DNA of 64,000 nt from Acetobacter lambici (GTDB lineage: Bacteria > Pseudomonadota > Alphaproteobacteria > Acetobacterales > Acetobacteraceae). Position 1 is the first letter of the stretch, and each line of letters begins with the position of its first letter. Below the pieces are notes generated by a model. That model saw only the letters and a program-made list of their open reading frames with translations, was not told the origin of the DNA and ran no database searches. A program made the position numbers and the translations under genes. Below, piece after piece: positions 1 through 9,557 of this stretch. The stretch lies in contig NZ_WOTD01000003.1 in NCBI RefSeq assembly GCF_011516885.1, positions 1-64,000 on the forward strand, read 5' to 3'.

Positions 1-69
1 CTCAATCAGAGGTTCCCAGATTGCCCATGTCTCGTCCGTAAAGGTGCCTGTTCTGTCTCCTTCTTCCAT
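1..69 (-). CDS. Transposase N-terminus (partial, runs off left edge)
   Basis: Only the first 23 codons are visible, starting at ATG 69. The peptide opens MEEGDRTGTFTDETW and continues AIWEPLIE, which resembles the DUF4096-type N-terminus of IS5-group transposases. No catalytic residues are in view. It could be intact or a remnant; the window does not say. Confidence 0.45.
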   Translation of the reverse strand, partial: MEEGDRTGTFTDETWAIWEPLIE

Positions 70-108
70 CCCTACAATATGGGAAGAAATTCAAGATCTA
101 ACAGGCCC
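1..108 (-). mobile_element. IS5-like insertion sequence, terminal part
   Basis: The left window edge cuts an insertion sequence. On the minus strand an apparent element end begins at about 108 with GGGCCTGTTAGATC, followed about 40 bases later by a transposase start codon at 69. This layout (short non-coding end, then a transposase beginning with an acidic stretch and a 'W..WEPLIE' motif) is typical of the IS5/IS1031-type elements common in acetic acid bacteria. The other end and the target duplication lie outside the window, so the family is tentative. Confidence 0.5.
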
Positions 109-401
109 TAGAAAAACATCGTAATTAGATATCAAATCCAGCCACTTTATTTCTCATCATCATCACTGTTGCTGTAGCGATGAGTCAGATCAAGAATTAA
201 CAAAATCTAATATACTGCAATATAATCAAAATATGTCGGGTTTCCTGTCCCGGAAAATATGGTTTTGATTTCTGATGATGATAAAAAATGGATAGAGATT
301 GAATTATTCCAATCGAACCACGCTTCAAAGAAATTTCTCCTTGAAAAATAACTGCTTATGCAGTATGTGGTCAACGATATCGCACAAAATGGAAATAAAC
401 T
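109..401. other. A+T-rich spacer left of the membrane protein gene
   Basis: About 290 bases between the insertion sequence end and the first complete gene. It is A+T rich, with no recognisable gene or structured element. It presumably contains the promoter of the gene starting at 402, but no clear -35/-10 pair stands out. Confidence 0.3.
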
Positions 402-2003
402 ATGAATATAAATATTATTTTTAAAAATAAAAATAAAATTTTAATTCTTATTTTTATTTTGTGGTCAGCAATCGCTGCATATCTAGTCTGCCACCATGCA
501 ATGTGGCGTGACGAAGTGCGAAATTTTATGATTGGTATAGGAGCAACTTCCCAGATTCATCTTATTGGGAACCCCCATCCATTCCTAACGTATAAAATAG
601 AACAAATATTTTATTGGATATTGGGTTCTTATTGGGCACTTCCATTATCTTCACTGTTAATATCTTTTTCCACGGTTATAATTATACTATTTTGCTCACC
701 ATTTGATGTTAAAACAAAATCTTTAATGTTATTTGGCTATCCATTGCTATATGAATACACTGTAATGGATAGAAATTATGGTATAAGCGCACTTCTGTTA
801 ATGCTTTTTTCATATTTTTTCTCAAATAAAAATTACAAATATATATATTCTGGTCCAATCTTGTTTTTACTGGCCAATACAAATGTTCACTCCGCACTTA
901 TTGTCGGGGTCTTGTCGGTTTTATGGCCACTCAATGTTTGGTATACAAATGGAAAAAAATGGAATGAAGAAACCAGAAAAGCTTTTATAAATGGATTTAT
1001 GGGGCTTTCAGGTTTTGTAGTCTGTTTAATAACAATTTATCCAATACGCTACGACCTTGCTCCTGCGCATCCGCTGGAAATTGCTCCTAAGCATCACCTG
1101 CATTTTTTAAAAAATCTAACGTTTTTTGAGTGTGAAAACTATTTTTCTGAATTTTTCGGACATAAAACTCTTGGGAAAATAATATATATCACTCTGCAAT
1201 CAATCGCTTATGCATTTATTATGCTCTCTGTTTTTTCATTATGGGGAAACACCTTACTGTTTTCTATAGCTGCAATAATCCTTGTCGGATTTACTCTGTT
1301 TTTTTCCGTTATCTATCCAGGGAGATACAGGCATGAAGCTTTATGGATTATGCTTCTTTTCGCACTACTTTGGATAAAGAAAAATACAGATCAGAAAGTC
1401 ATTCCCAGCACATTAAATAAAATTGGATTGGTTTCTTTTTATGGCATGCTTTCTGTACAATTTATTTTATCTATCATGCTGGCATTCCACGAAGTGAAAA
1501 CACCTAACAGTCGGTCTAAGGAGTTTTCAACCCTTATAAGTCAAAATGAAATTTTAAAAGACTCCCCAGTTCTTTCATCCCTGGACTATATTTTGGAGCC
1601 AATTCCATATTACACAAAAAAACCTGTGTTCATGATGACACTAAATGATTTTGATTTTGTAGTCCCATATAAAACCCAGCTTAATTATAGCCTAGATGAT
1701 TTACTTCATGCTGCACAAAAGCTTGCATTATGTTCCAAATCACCTCCTTTGATTTTAATTGTAAATGATAAAAACAATAACAAAACATCCACCGCCAATA
1801 TAATGGATAATGAAGAAGAAAATTCCATTAGGGAATATACGTATAATTACTGGATTTTTACAGCAACATCTGAACAGAAAAAACGATTTTTGGAAAAAAC
1901 TCATAGAATAGCACGATATCCAAATGGCTATCTGGAGGAAGGGTTTATCGTCTACGAACTAAACGTCGATAATACTGCAAAAACCTCTTGTTCTCCGGGA
2001 TGA
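402..2003 (+). CDS. Polytopic membrane protein, possible GT-C glycosyltransferase
   Basis: A 533-residue protein with an N-terminal hydrophobic helix (about residues 12-30) and roughly ten further membrane segments up to about residue 370, followed by a hydrophilic C-terminal part. Just after the first helix it carries a WRDE motif. Acidic residues in this position, in the first periplasmic loop, are typical of GT-C transferases such as the ArnT/PMT group, which use polyprenyl-phosphate sugars. The assignment rests on topology and this motif only. The gene is markedly more A+T rich than the nif genes and sits next to an insertion sequence, suggesting recent acquisition. A weak GGAA ribosome site precedes ATG 402. 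A GtrB-like partner enzyme lies at 40941 but is too far away to infer linkage. Confidence 0.55.
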   Translation: MNINIIFKNKNKILILIFILWSAIAAYLVCHHAMWRDEVRNFMIGIGATSQIHLIGNPHPFLTYKIEQIFYWILGSYWALPLSSLLISFSTVIIILFCSPFDVKTKSLMLFGYPLLYEYTVMDRNYGISALLLMLFSYFFSNKNYKYIYSGPILFLLANTNVHSALIVGVLSVLWPLNVWYTNGKKWNEETRKAFINGFMGLSGFVVCLITIYPIRYDLAPAHPLEIAPKHHLHFLKNLTFFECENYFSEFFGHKTLGKIIYITLQSIAYAFIMLSVFSLWGNTLLFSIAAIILVGFTLFFSVIYPGRYRHEALWIMLLFALLWIKKNTDQKVIPSTLNKIGLVSFYGMLSVQFILSIMLAFHEVKTPNSRSKEFSTLISQNEILKDSPVLSSLDYILEPIPYYTKKPVFMMTLNDFDFVVPYKTQLNYSLDDLLHAAQKLALCSKSPPLILIVNDKNNNKTSTANIMDNEEENSIREYTYNYWIFTATSEQKKRFLEKTHRIARYPNGYLEEGFIVYELNVDNTAKTSCSPG

Positions 2004-2370
2004 ATTTATTTTCAACTCTGTGTTAAAAAATTGAAAATTACTGCGTATGGTCTTTGAAATATTATAATTATAACTCCCCAGAACACGATCAAGCATCGCA
2101 ATCCATGTTTACCCATTTGGGTCATTCAAAGTCTTCTTCATACCCGGACTGGATATCTCAAAATCCACAGTCCGGAAGAAAGCTCCCAATAAACCACTAC
2201 GCCCGTTCAGACGAGCCAAGCATTAAAAAAAACAGTAGCGTCATACTCTTGCCCCCTCATTCTAGCTCTAATGGATGGACGCATAGCCGACTGCTCAAAT
2301 CCAAGCGACTTTCCCAACCCTCCATTTTCAGTTCCATAGCCTGAGCTCTTTCAAGGTAACTGGCGACAAC
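2004..2370. other. Intergenic stretch without a convincing gene
   Basis: This stretch separates the plus-strand membrane protein from the minus-strand permease remnant. A 96-codon plus-strand frame (2054-2344) and an open minus-strand frame of about 46 codons ending near 2186 exist, but neither has recognisable protein features or a good ribosome site. No clear terminator hairpin with a T-run was found. Confidence 0.35.
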
Positions 2371-3770
2371 CTACAAATTTTTCCCAAATTTTACGGCAGG
2401 GAAAACATGGTTGAAAAGAAGACTAAGAATAATGGCTGTAAGAGCACCAACAGTGATCCCACTGCCAAATACAATCTGGATCCATGGTGGAAGACTCTCA
2501 GTAATATGGGGCTGAGCCGTTATAAGAATACTAAGCGCAACACTGGCCCCTGAAATAGTCATATTATTATGGTCATCAAAATCAACCTCACTGAGTATCT
2601 GAACCCCTATCATTGCAACCGTTGCAAACATGGCAAGAGCCGCCCCCCCCAGTACGGGAGCAGGAATACTGGCAACAAGTGCCGCTGCCACCGGAAAACT
2701 GCTCAGAATGATCATGATAACGGATGCCGCCACAATAACCCAACGACTACGCACGCCTGTCATACGGACAAGTCCAACATTTTCCGCATAACACGTGTAT
2801 GGAAACGAATTGAAGATGCTCCCCAGAACGGTAGCCAGACCATCCGCCTGTATGGCTGAGGCAATATCATCCGCACTGATCTTACGTTTTACAATTGAAC
2901 CAATAGCGTAAACACCAGCAGATGTTTCAATCATTGCAATGACCATAACAACAGTCATCGACAGGATCGGGGCAATATGAAAAACTGGCATGCCAAAATA
3001 GAATGGTTGTGTATAGGCCAGCCATGGCAGGGTATTATACTCATGAATTGTCATATCACCGAGTAGCATGGCAACACCCGAACTCAGCAGCAAACCCAGC
3101 AGAACCGCTATCGTGGCAAGAAACCCACGGAGCATTCTCTGCATGATAATGATGATAAAGAATGTTCCCAAAGCATAGTAAACATTTTTGATATCGACGG
3201 AGCTTTGTATCACACTCGGGCTCTGACCACCGACAATGCCATTGGCAGCTATGGGAAGTAAGGCAAGCCCAACAATAAGAATGGTTGACCCCATCACTAC
3301 TGGTGGAAAAAACCGAACAATGGTGGAGAAATACCGCCCTATAAAAAATGCAAAGAGTCCGGCGATCAGAATAGCGCCATAAATTTCACGCAGCCCTTCA
3401 GTGCCACCACCCGCTGCCACACCAATGGTCACCATTGGTACCATGGCGGTGAATGTGACGCCTTGCAATAATGGCAACCGGACACCAATCCTCCCTATTC
3501 CTACTGATTGTATTAACGACGCAAGTCCACATGTAAAAAGATCAGCATTAACAAGATGAAGAAGGTCACTTCTTGACAGATGAAGTGCATTAGCGAGAAT
3601 TATAGGAACAATAACGGCAGCGGCATAAAACGTGCAGACATGCTGAACACCATAGACGACTAGTTTTTTTAGTGGCAGAATCTCGTCAACAGGATTGCCA
3701 GATGTTGTCCCAGATTTATTTGTTTCTAGCCGGAATGATATGCCTGCACGCGTGTTTCCTTCGGTTTCAT
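2371..3770 (-). pseudogene. NCS2-family uracil/xanthine permease, frameshifted
   Basis: Nucleobase:cation symporter-2 relative. The long downstream frame (from about 3480 to 2371) holds most membrane segments and the family's polar region (GSIFNSFPYTCYAENVG). The first part is in another frame: minus-strand codons from about 3720 to 3500 read PVDEILPLKKLVVYGVQH and then QSVGIGG, the expected NCS2 start. The switch is at about 3487-3497, where one base appears to be missing before IGVRLPLLQG. A second lesion is likely near 3727: the only good ATG (3770, preceded by GGAAGG) runs into TAG after 14 codons, and the PVDE frame has no start codon. It is called a pseudogene; a sequencing error would have to be double. 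Confidence 0.75.
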
Positions 3771-3961
3771 CACACTACCTTCCGGCCCTGCTTACCTGAT
3801 CCATGATATTCAAAACGTTTGTGGGTACAGGTTTATAATACCATGCATGCCCTACCAACGCCTAGAATATTGGTCGGATAACACTGCAAAAGACATGAAA
3901 TATCTGCAAATTATGTCCTTTGCGCATGTTATTTATCATGATCGATCTATCCCGATATTAT

Positions 3962-5845
3962 TTAAGATTTGTGCCCATAAGTTGCCTGCAATCTTTCCTG
4001 CAAATAATCATACCCCGTTACTGGTGGGTAATGCGCACTCTCCCCTGATTGAGTAACAATCGGTTCAACCAGTGCATCGGCATCCGGGTCCAGAAAAAAG
4101 GCGATAGAATATCGCTCTCCATCAGGCCGCAAGACACGATGGGGGGTGGAGACATACACATCATTGCTCCATCGCATCAGACAATCACCAATATTGCAGA
4201 TAAACGTGCCAGGAATAAGAGGGGCATCTATCCAGTCACTACCACGCGGGCGCACCTGTAGGCCGGACACACCATTGACGGCCAGAATGGTCACATTCCC
4301 ATAATCTGTATGTGCACCAGCACCCGGCGCCTGATCCGTGCGTTCGGACGTGGAACTCAGACTGGCAGGGGGGAAAGGCGGGTAGCGTAAAAGACGCAAT
4401 GTTGCCATAGGATTTTTAAATTTATCAGAAAAAAAGTTCTCATCAACTCCAAGATCACGAGCAAACCCGCGGTGCAAAGCGGACCCAATATCCAGACATG
4501 TTGCAAAATAGGCCATCATAAGCTCACGCCATCCCGGAATGGCTGGCCATACGTCAACATCATCGGTGTTATTGGGGCAGATATTAAAAGCCTCCTTATT
4601 GTCTGGCAGGGATGTCGTATCGAGACGTTCAACCCCCAGACCAACATAACCTCGATTTTTTCCAACCCGGCTCATGGCGACCATGTCCTTGACCGCAGAT
4701 GGTTGGTTAAAAAACACCTTTGACGCTTCAAAGAGCTTTTCCATCACTTCGGGAGAAACTCCATGGCCAGTAATATAGAAAAAACCGGCCCCACGGCATG
4801 CCTCACCAATGGCTGCGGCTACAACCTCACGCTCCGTGCTGGTGCCATGCCGCAGAGCTGCAATATCAATGACGGGAATATGGGGAGACGACATAGGACA
4901 TATCCTTTCAACCGAAGAACGTGAGGCATGTTGTTGTTGATCTGGCATGCGAAAAGCATCGCCCATGGTAACGGATGTTCGACCGTGAGTGCCGCGTTGC
5001 CGGATACTGCGAGGGCTAAGACCACTGGTCTGCCGGATCTCACGCGAGAGATGGAAAGCCGATCCATAACCGGTAATATCCGCAATACTGGCGAGCGCCA
5101 TGTCTGTATGCCGTATGAGGCGCAGAGCGGCCTGAGCCCTGACCGCTCGTAAGTACCGCATTGGTGTTGTCCCCTGATGACGGCGGAACAGATCTATCAG
5201 ATAGGGAGGAGTGACATTGGCAACTGTCGCCAATGTTTCAAGGTCTGGCTTATCTGCATAATGCTGGTCAATATAAGCCTTTGCAGCAAGCAGGGGCGTA
5301 GGCATATGGCCAATAACATCCTGTCCGGCCTCTATGCGCCATGCTGCAAACAATGACTCCCCCAAAGCGTTACGCAGCGTATCAAGCGTAGGGGACGTGT
5401 GCAGACCACAGCCAATCCCTTCACGAAACAGCGTAAGAATACGCTGGGAGGCCCGGACCCTATCCCCCAGAAAATCGCATCTGGAGGATAGTGCGGATTT
5501 TAGAATCGGTGTTTCGCACCACATGACACGGCTACCCGGGGCATACGTCGACCGCCGCCCCGTTCTGTTGATGAAGATGCCGCACTCGCCGGTATGCAGT
5601 TCCCGTTTATTGCCATCAATCACAGTGCTCATCGTGCCTGTTTCCAACAGGATCAGTGCAGCGTAAGCACCACTAGTAACACGGAATTCACCTCCTTCGG
5701 GGTAGGCGGTCTGCCCAAATGCGAAGTTGGAGCCACGTCTGATGAACGCCATTTCCTGAACCTCTGACAGATCGAGCCTCCCCACATAATCCACAGCCTG
5801 AATTATAGTTTGGATTCCGAAATGATAGAATGGCTGGAATGGCAA
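3962..5845 (-). CDS. AraC-type regulator joined to 2-oxoglutarate/Fe(II) dioxygenase
   Basis: One uninterrupted 627-codon frame with two complete parts. Residues 1-290 look like an AraC-family regulator: an N-terminal sensing domain with a WCETPIL segment, then two helix-turn-helix units (LETLATVANVTPPYLIDLFRR and the second ending GLSPRSIRQ). From about residue 318 (MSSPHIPVIDIAALRHG) it is an isopenicillin-N-synthase-like oxygenase with the iron ligands H-x-D (HTDYGN) and distal His (TPHRVL) and the 2-oxoglutarate Arg (RYSIAFF). An internal ATG at 4894 is preceded by AAAGGA at good spacing, so the oxygenase may also be made alone. The two halves may once have been neighbouring genes, regulator first, or may be a natural fusion. 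Substrate unknown; the adjacent broken nucleobase permease is only a weak hint. Confidence 0.7.
   Translation of the reverse strand: MPFQPFYHFGIQTIIQAVDYVGRLDLSEVQEMAFIRRGSNFAFGQTAYPEGGEFRVTSGAYAALILLETGTMSTVIDGNKRELHTGECGIFINRTGRRSTYAPGSRVMWCETPILKSALSSRCDFLGDRVRASQRILTLFREGIGCGLHTSPTLDTLRNALGESLFAAWRIEAGQDVIGHMPTPLLAAKAYIDQHYADKPDLETLATVANVTPPYLIDLFRRHQGTTPMRYLRAVRAQAALRLIRHTDMALASIADITGYGSAFHLSREIRQTSGLSPRSIRQRGTHGRTSVTMGDAFRMPDQQQHASRSSVERICPMSSPHIPVIDIAALRHGTSTEREVVAAAIGEACRGAGFFYITGHGVSPEVMEKLFEASKVFFNQPSAVKDMVAMSRVGKNRGYVGLGVERLDTTSLPDNKEAFNICPNNTDDVDVWPAIPGWRELMMAYFATCLDIGSALHRGFARDLGVDENFFSDKFKNPMATLRLLRYPPFPPASLSSTSERTDQAPGAGAHTDYGNVTILAVNGVSGLQVRPRGSDWIDAPLIPGTFICNIGDCLMRWSNDVYVSTPHRVLRPDGERYSIAFFLDPDADALVEPIVTQSGESAHYPPVTGYDYLQERLQATYGHKS
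4895..4911 (-). promoter_or_regulatory. Internal ribosome site for the dioxygenase part
   Basis: Minus-strand GAAAGGATATGTCCT precedes ATG 4894, giving AGGA with about 8 bases of spacing. It falls inside the long AraC-dioxygenase frame exactly where the oxygenase homology begins, which supports a separate or additional translation start. Confidence 0.5.
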
Positions 5846-5933
5846 AAAACATATCCAGAATTAAGATATGCGAGCAGCAGACATGCGTTGCGAACGGTTC
5901 GATCCCCCCGCCCAGCCAGAACGCATACATGTC

Positions 5934-7511
5934 TTACAGAGCGCTAATCACCTTAAGTCCAGCCAGAACAGCATTGGGAATAACTGACGTTTCTCCCGGC
6001 CGCATCATGTATTCAAACTCTGGTGTAATCACCAGACCGGGCATGATGGGAATACCATAATACGCCTCCAAGATAGCCGAGTGGGTTTGCGGGGCGTTCA
6101 CATACGCCCCCATGGACATACCCGCCATCTGGCGTAACTGCTGACCGTAAGTCGTGCGTGGACTGAGTTGATAGTAGGAGTACATAACACCAAACCGGTC
6201 AAACGGTCGCCCGGGAATAATACCCAGCAGGGATGCCCCCGCATAAAACTCGTTGGAGAATGTGGAGTTACTTGGTGTGTTATGAATAAACCCAGCCAGC
6301 ACATAGCCGCCCGCCATCTGGTGCTGGCCATGACTGCGATAAACCATCTGGTCCGTTTCTATATAAAATGTATCCCTCGGTTTTTCCTTGTGCTTGTGCA
6401 CAGATCCGGCAAATGCGGGCGGGATAACCCCAATCATATCCGCATAAGGGGACGTATCATGAGCGTATCCAATTTTGTAATGACCGGGCAGTTTACGCTC
6501 GCCAAAAAAGGGCTCCCATGTCAGTTCCACAGGCGTCTGAAGACCTGTGTAGGGCTCACTACCCCATGCCCACCCGGTATTATCGACCGCTTTTGGACCA
6601 ATACGATACACACCGGTCCGTAGGATCAGATCCCGGGTGGGCCGTATTCTAAATGTCCCCCCCCATGACGTTTTAGGGTAAACACTCCAGCCTGCGGGTT
6701 CACGAATAGCCATTGGCGCGGAACACATGGTCATGAACGTGCAGAGCAATACAGAAGTGGAGTAGGTATGCGTAAGCGCAATGCGACCAAGATTAATATT
6801 GATCCGATTATTCAGGAAAGATTTTTCCACATAAAGGTCGGCCAGGCGCGCTGCTGCAGGCCCATGAATACTCCAGACTTCCGTCAGCAGAACATTGCGT
6901 TCCCCCACATGGTCCCACCCAACCTGACGTCCCTCGCGGTTCATGACAATGCCATGCAGGAACCAACCGTTCAACGGCTCCCATTTTGTCAACTTTCCCA
7001 GATCAAACAGCATGGCGATACGCACTTCATGCGTGTAATCCATACCTTTTGATAAACCACCACTCATGTTCCCCATGCCCTCACCTTTATAGGTCAACTC
7101 AAAGCTGAAGCCATGATTAGCCAGACGCTCCCGGAACGGTTTAAGGGCAGGCACAAGGTTGCCAAAAGCCTGCTCGGAGACATAATAACCCGCACTAACA
7201 TCTCCTCGCCGCAATGCGTCCTCATTATTATTGAGTAATGAAGAAATACTCTCCGTATTAAACAAAGATTCCAGACGGTCTTCGGCAATAGGTCGTTTAT
7301 GTTTGACTGGAACAGATGGAACGCCACCCCCACTCTGTAATGACGGACCGGCACTTACAGATGGCCCGTCTATAACCTGCGCATCCGCTCCGCAAGAGAG
7401 AGCTAACACTATCAAAACGAACCCAAAAACGTCGTAACCTATTGAAAAGACAACAGATATTTTGCGCCAAAAAGCGCACAATTCCCGGCTATACTGACAA
7501 AATTTGGACAT
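5934..7511 (-). CDS. OprB-type carbohydrate porin
   Basis: A 525-residue outer-membrane protein. The first 45 residues contain a long hydrophobic signal segment ending near ADAQ, after which comes a low-complexity Gly/Ser/Pro linker. The body shows the OprB pattern: alternating amphipathic strands, LSKGMDYTHEVRIAMLFDLGKL, a central GWSVYPKTSWGG block, and a strand-rich C-terminus ending in a hydrophobic residue. OprB porins pass sugars across the outer membrane, a common need in acetic acid bacteria. It is transcribed in the same direction as the regulator/dioxygenase that follows at 5845, with an 88-base gap. The start at 7511 gives a rather long signal region; a downstream start is possible. 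Confidence 0.8.
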   Translation of the reverse strand: MSKFCQYSRELCAFWRKISVVFSIGYDVFGFVLIVLALSCGADAQVIDGPSVSAGPSLQSGGGVPSVPVKHKRPIAEDRLESLFNTESISSLLNNNEDALRRGDVSAGYYVSEQAFGNLVPALKPFRERLANHGFSFELTYKGEGMGNMSGGLSKGMDYTHEVRIAMLFDLGKLTKWEPLNGWFLHGIVMNREGRQVGWDHVGERNVLLTEVWSIHGPAAARLADLYVEKSFLNNRININLGRIALTHTYSTSVLLCTFMTMCSAPMAIREPAGWSVYPKTSWGGTFRIRPTRDLILRTGVYRIGPKAVDNTGWAWGSEPYTGLQTPVELTWEPFFGERKLPGHYKIGYAHDTSPYADMIGVIPPAFAGSVHKHKEKPRDTFYIETDQMVYRSHGQHQMAGGYVLAGFIHNTPSNSTFSNEFYAGASLLGIIPGRPFDRFGVMYSYYQLSPRTTYGQQLRQMAGMSMGAYVNAPQTHSAILEAYYGIPIMPGLVITPEFEYMMRPGETSVIPNAVLAGLKVISAL

Positions 7512-7978
7512 GATTTTATCCAGAACTGTACGCGTCCATCCCAGATTGTTCTGGAATAGAGGGACAGAATTTCTGTTTTACGTAATAAGGACGAGCTTAC
7601 AGCCTGCGCGTAACAGGCAGTCTTACCCTGACCCTACTTCGTTTCTTCAGACCCGGAGATGCATGGAGCGATAGTTTATCAGACATATTTTTCTTTTTCT
7701 TATGACTGTTTTTTTCAAGCTAAACCGGATTTTAAAGATTTTCAATTCACGTTCTTGTACCCAATTTGTAATAACAAAAAATACAATCTGGTATTCCAAT
7801 ATCTCCACCTAAGTAGAATATAGGCATAAGATCACAATAGGATTCTATTTTAACCAATAATTTTATAAATAAATCAGATATTAAAAATTTTCCCGTATAA
7901 ATATTACACCAACCCAATACCTCGCCACCCTGCACCTCATTGCTATCAAATTATCGTTCCTCGTCATGCATTCTGGCG
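7512..7978. other. Intergenic region upstream of the porin
   Basis: 467 bases between the chemoreceptor gene end and the porin start. The half near 7700-7900 is very A+T rich and contains only a 62-codon minus-strand frame (7747-7935) with no recognisable features, which I do not call. The porin promoter should lie at about 7520-7620, but no unambiguous elements were identified. Confidence 0.35.
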
Positions 7979-9502
7979 TTACCCAAGATGAAACCCGTCC
8001 AGCAATATGCGTAACTGGCTTGCTTCTTGCACCATACCTTCGCTCGCCGTGGATGTCCGTTCCGCCATGGCGGCATTCTGCCGTGTACCTTCATCAATAG
8101 TGGCAACAGCGCCATTAACACTCTGCAACGCCGCAGCCTGCTCCCGTGCGGCCTCCTCGATCGCCTTAAGATGAGAGCGAATTTCAAAAATTCCGGCAAT
8201 AATAATTTTCATATCATGCCCAGCCTCCTTCATAATAGAGACCCCATGCCCTACCTGTGCCTGAGAGGTACCCGCCAAACCACGCACATCTTTTGACGCC
8301 AATCCAGCACGGTTCGCCAACTCACGAATTTGCTGGGCCAGAACCTTAAAGCCATTCCCCGCATCTGACGCCCGTGCGGCCTCAACGGCTGTATTCAGCG
8401 CAAGAATATTGGTCTGAATGGCTACCGCATCCATAATGTCCGTAATTTTGTTGATTGCTTCGGTCGAACGTTCGATTTCGACCATGGATTCATTAGCCCG
8501 GTCGATCATACCGCCAAAATGCTGAATACTATTCAGACAGTTTTCAACAAAATTATTGGCTTCAGAAACCCGGCTTGCAGTTGAACTGACCGTTGCTGTA
8601 ATCTGCTCGATAGCGGCCGCCGTTTTTTCCACCGATGCTGCCTGCCGCTCGGTACGCTGCGCCAGTTCCCCCGATGCATCGCTAATTTCCTGCGTGGCTA
8701 CATCAATATTATACGCAGTATCGCTTGCCACCATCAAAGTGGTACGCAGGGAATGTATGGCAGCGTTCAAATTATCGCGCAGTGGCAGATAAGCTTCGGG
8801 AACATCGCTCCCCATATTCTGGGCAAGGTTTTGCTCCGCAATATCCTGAATGACAGAACCAAAACTCTCAGCAACAAAAACCTGTTCCTTGGCTATGGCT
8901 TCATCCCGTGCCGTGGCCCGAGATTTTTCAGCCTCTGCCAGATAAACCGAGATAGTGAGATCCATCTCAAATAGTACAGCTTTACATAAACTGCTGATCT
9001 GATCGCCAATTTTTTTGGCAACCATGTGTTTCCTATCAAATAAGCCACTTTTAGGCAAAACGTTGGTCACAATGGCATGGATAAGATGATCCATTACAAT
9101 AGCATAACCACCAATGTACCATCTGGGCTCAAGACCTATTCGGGCATGGATACTGCCAATTCTACTCACATTTTGAGCATATTCTCGACCAAAATTGGCG
9201 GAGGAAATATTTTTCCAGTGTTCCTGCTGAGCTTCCTTGGCATGTTCAATATGCGCCTCGGATGAAAAAAACTCCCTTGTTTCCGGAGTATGCCGCACCT
9301 GAGCATAAAACCCATCCAACGCCTGCGGAAGCTCATTATCTATAATGGTCTTTATAGAGCGGATCGTCTCACAATCTGTCTCTGTTAATCCCATAAATTG
9401 TCTACGACTATCCAGATCAGAAAGTTTTTTTTCCTCCCTGACCTGTGTGGCTGGAGTAATGATGGTCATACTGTATCCCCTATCCAAAAAGAGGGTGGCC
9501 AT
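7979..9502 (-). CDS. Soluble globin-coupled methyl-accepting chemotaxis protein
   Basis: HemAT-like aerotaxis transducer. Residues about 30-190 form a sensor globin: the proximal heme ligand is predicted as His119 in SRIGSIHARIGLEPRWY. Residues about 270-505 are a cytoplasmic signalling domain with the hairpin tip QTNILALNTAVEAARA. There is no membrane segment, so it should act in the cytoplasm, passing heme-oxygen state to CheA/CheW (not in this window). An alternative start at 9469 (MTIITP) has a better AGGGG ribosome site than ATG 9502. It lies downstream of the heme-PAS c-di-GMP gene, with a 55-base gap. A chemoreceptor gene also follows fixABCX in Gluconacetobacter diazotrophicus. The likely role is steering cells to oxygen levels that suit nitrogenase. 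Confidence 0.85.
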   Translation of the reverse strand: MATLFLDRGYSMTIITPATQVREEKKLSDLDSRRQFMGLTETDCETIRSIKTIIDNELPQALDGFYAQVRHTPETREFFSSEAHIEHAKEAQQEHWKNISSANFGREYAQNVSRIGSIHARIGLEPRWYIGGYAIVMDHLIHAIVTNVLPKSGLFDRKHMVAKKIGDQISSLCKAVLFEMDLTISVYLAEAEKSRATARDEAIAKEQVFVAESFGSVIQDIAEQNLAQNMGSDVPEAYLPLRDNLNAAIHSLRTTLMVASDTAYNIDVATQEISDASGELAQRTERQAASVEKTAAAIEQITATVSSTASRVSEANNFVENCLNSIQHFGGMIDRANESMVEIERSTEAINKITDIMDAVAIQTNILALNTAVEAARASDAGNGFKVLAQQIRELANRAGLASKDVRGLAGTSQAQVGHGVSIMKEAGHDMKIIIAGIFEIRSHLKAIEEAAREQAAALQSVNGAVATIDEGTRQNAAMAERTSTASEGMVQEASQLRILLDGFHLG

Positions 9503-9557
9503 TAACTCTCCACAAGGAGATCAACCTTAAAAATTTTAGGTATTATGTTCTGTAAAA

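Noticed and set aside
2054-2344. 96-codon plus-strand frame
   Set aside because: No ribosome site, no protein features, unusual composition; probably chance.
7747-7935. 62-codon minus-strand frame upstream of the porin
   Set aside because: A+T-rich, no start signal, no recognisable features.
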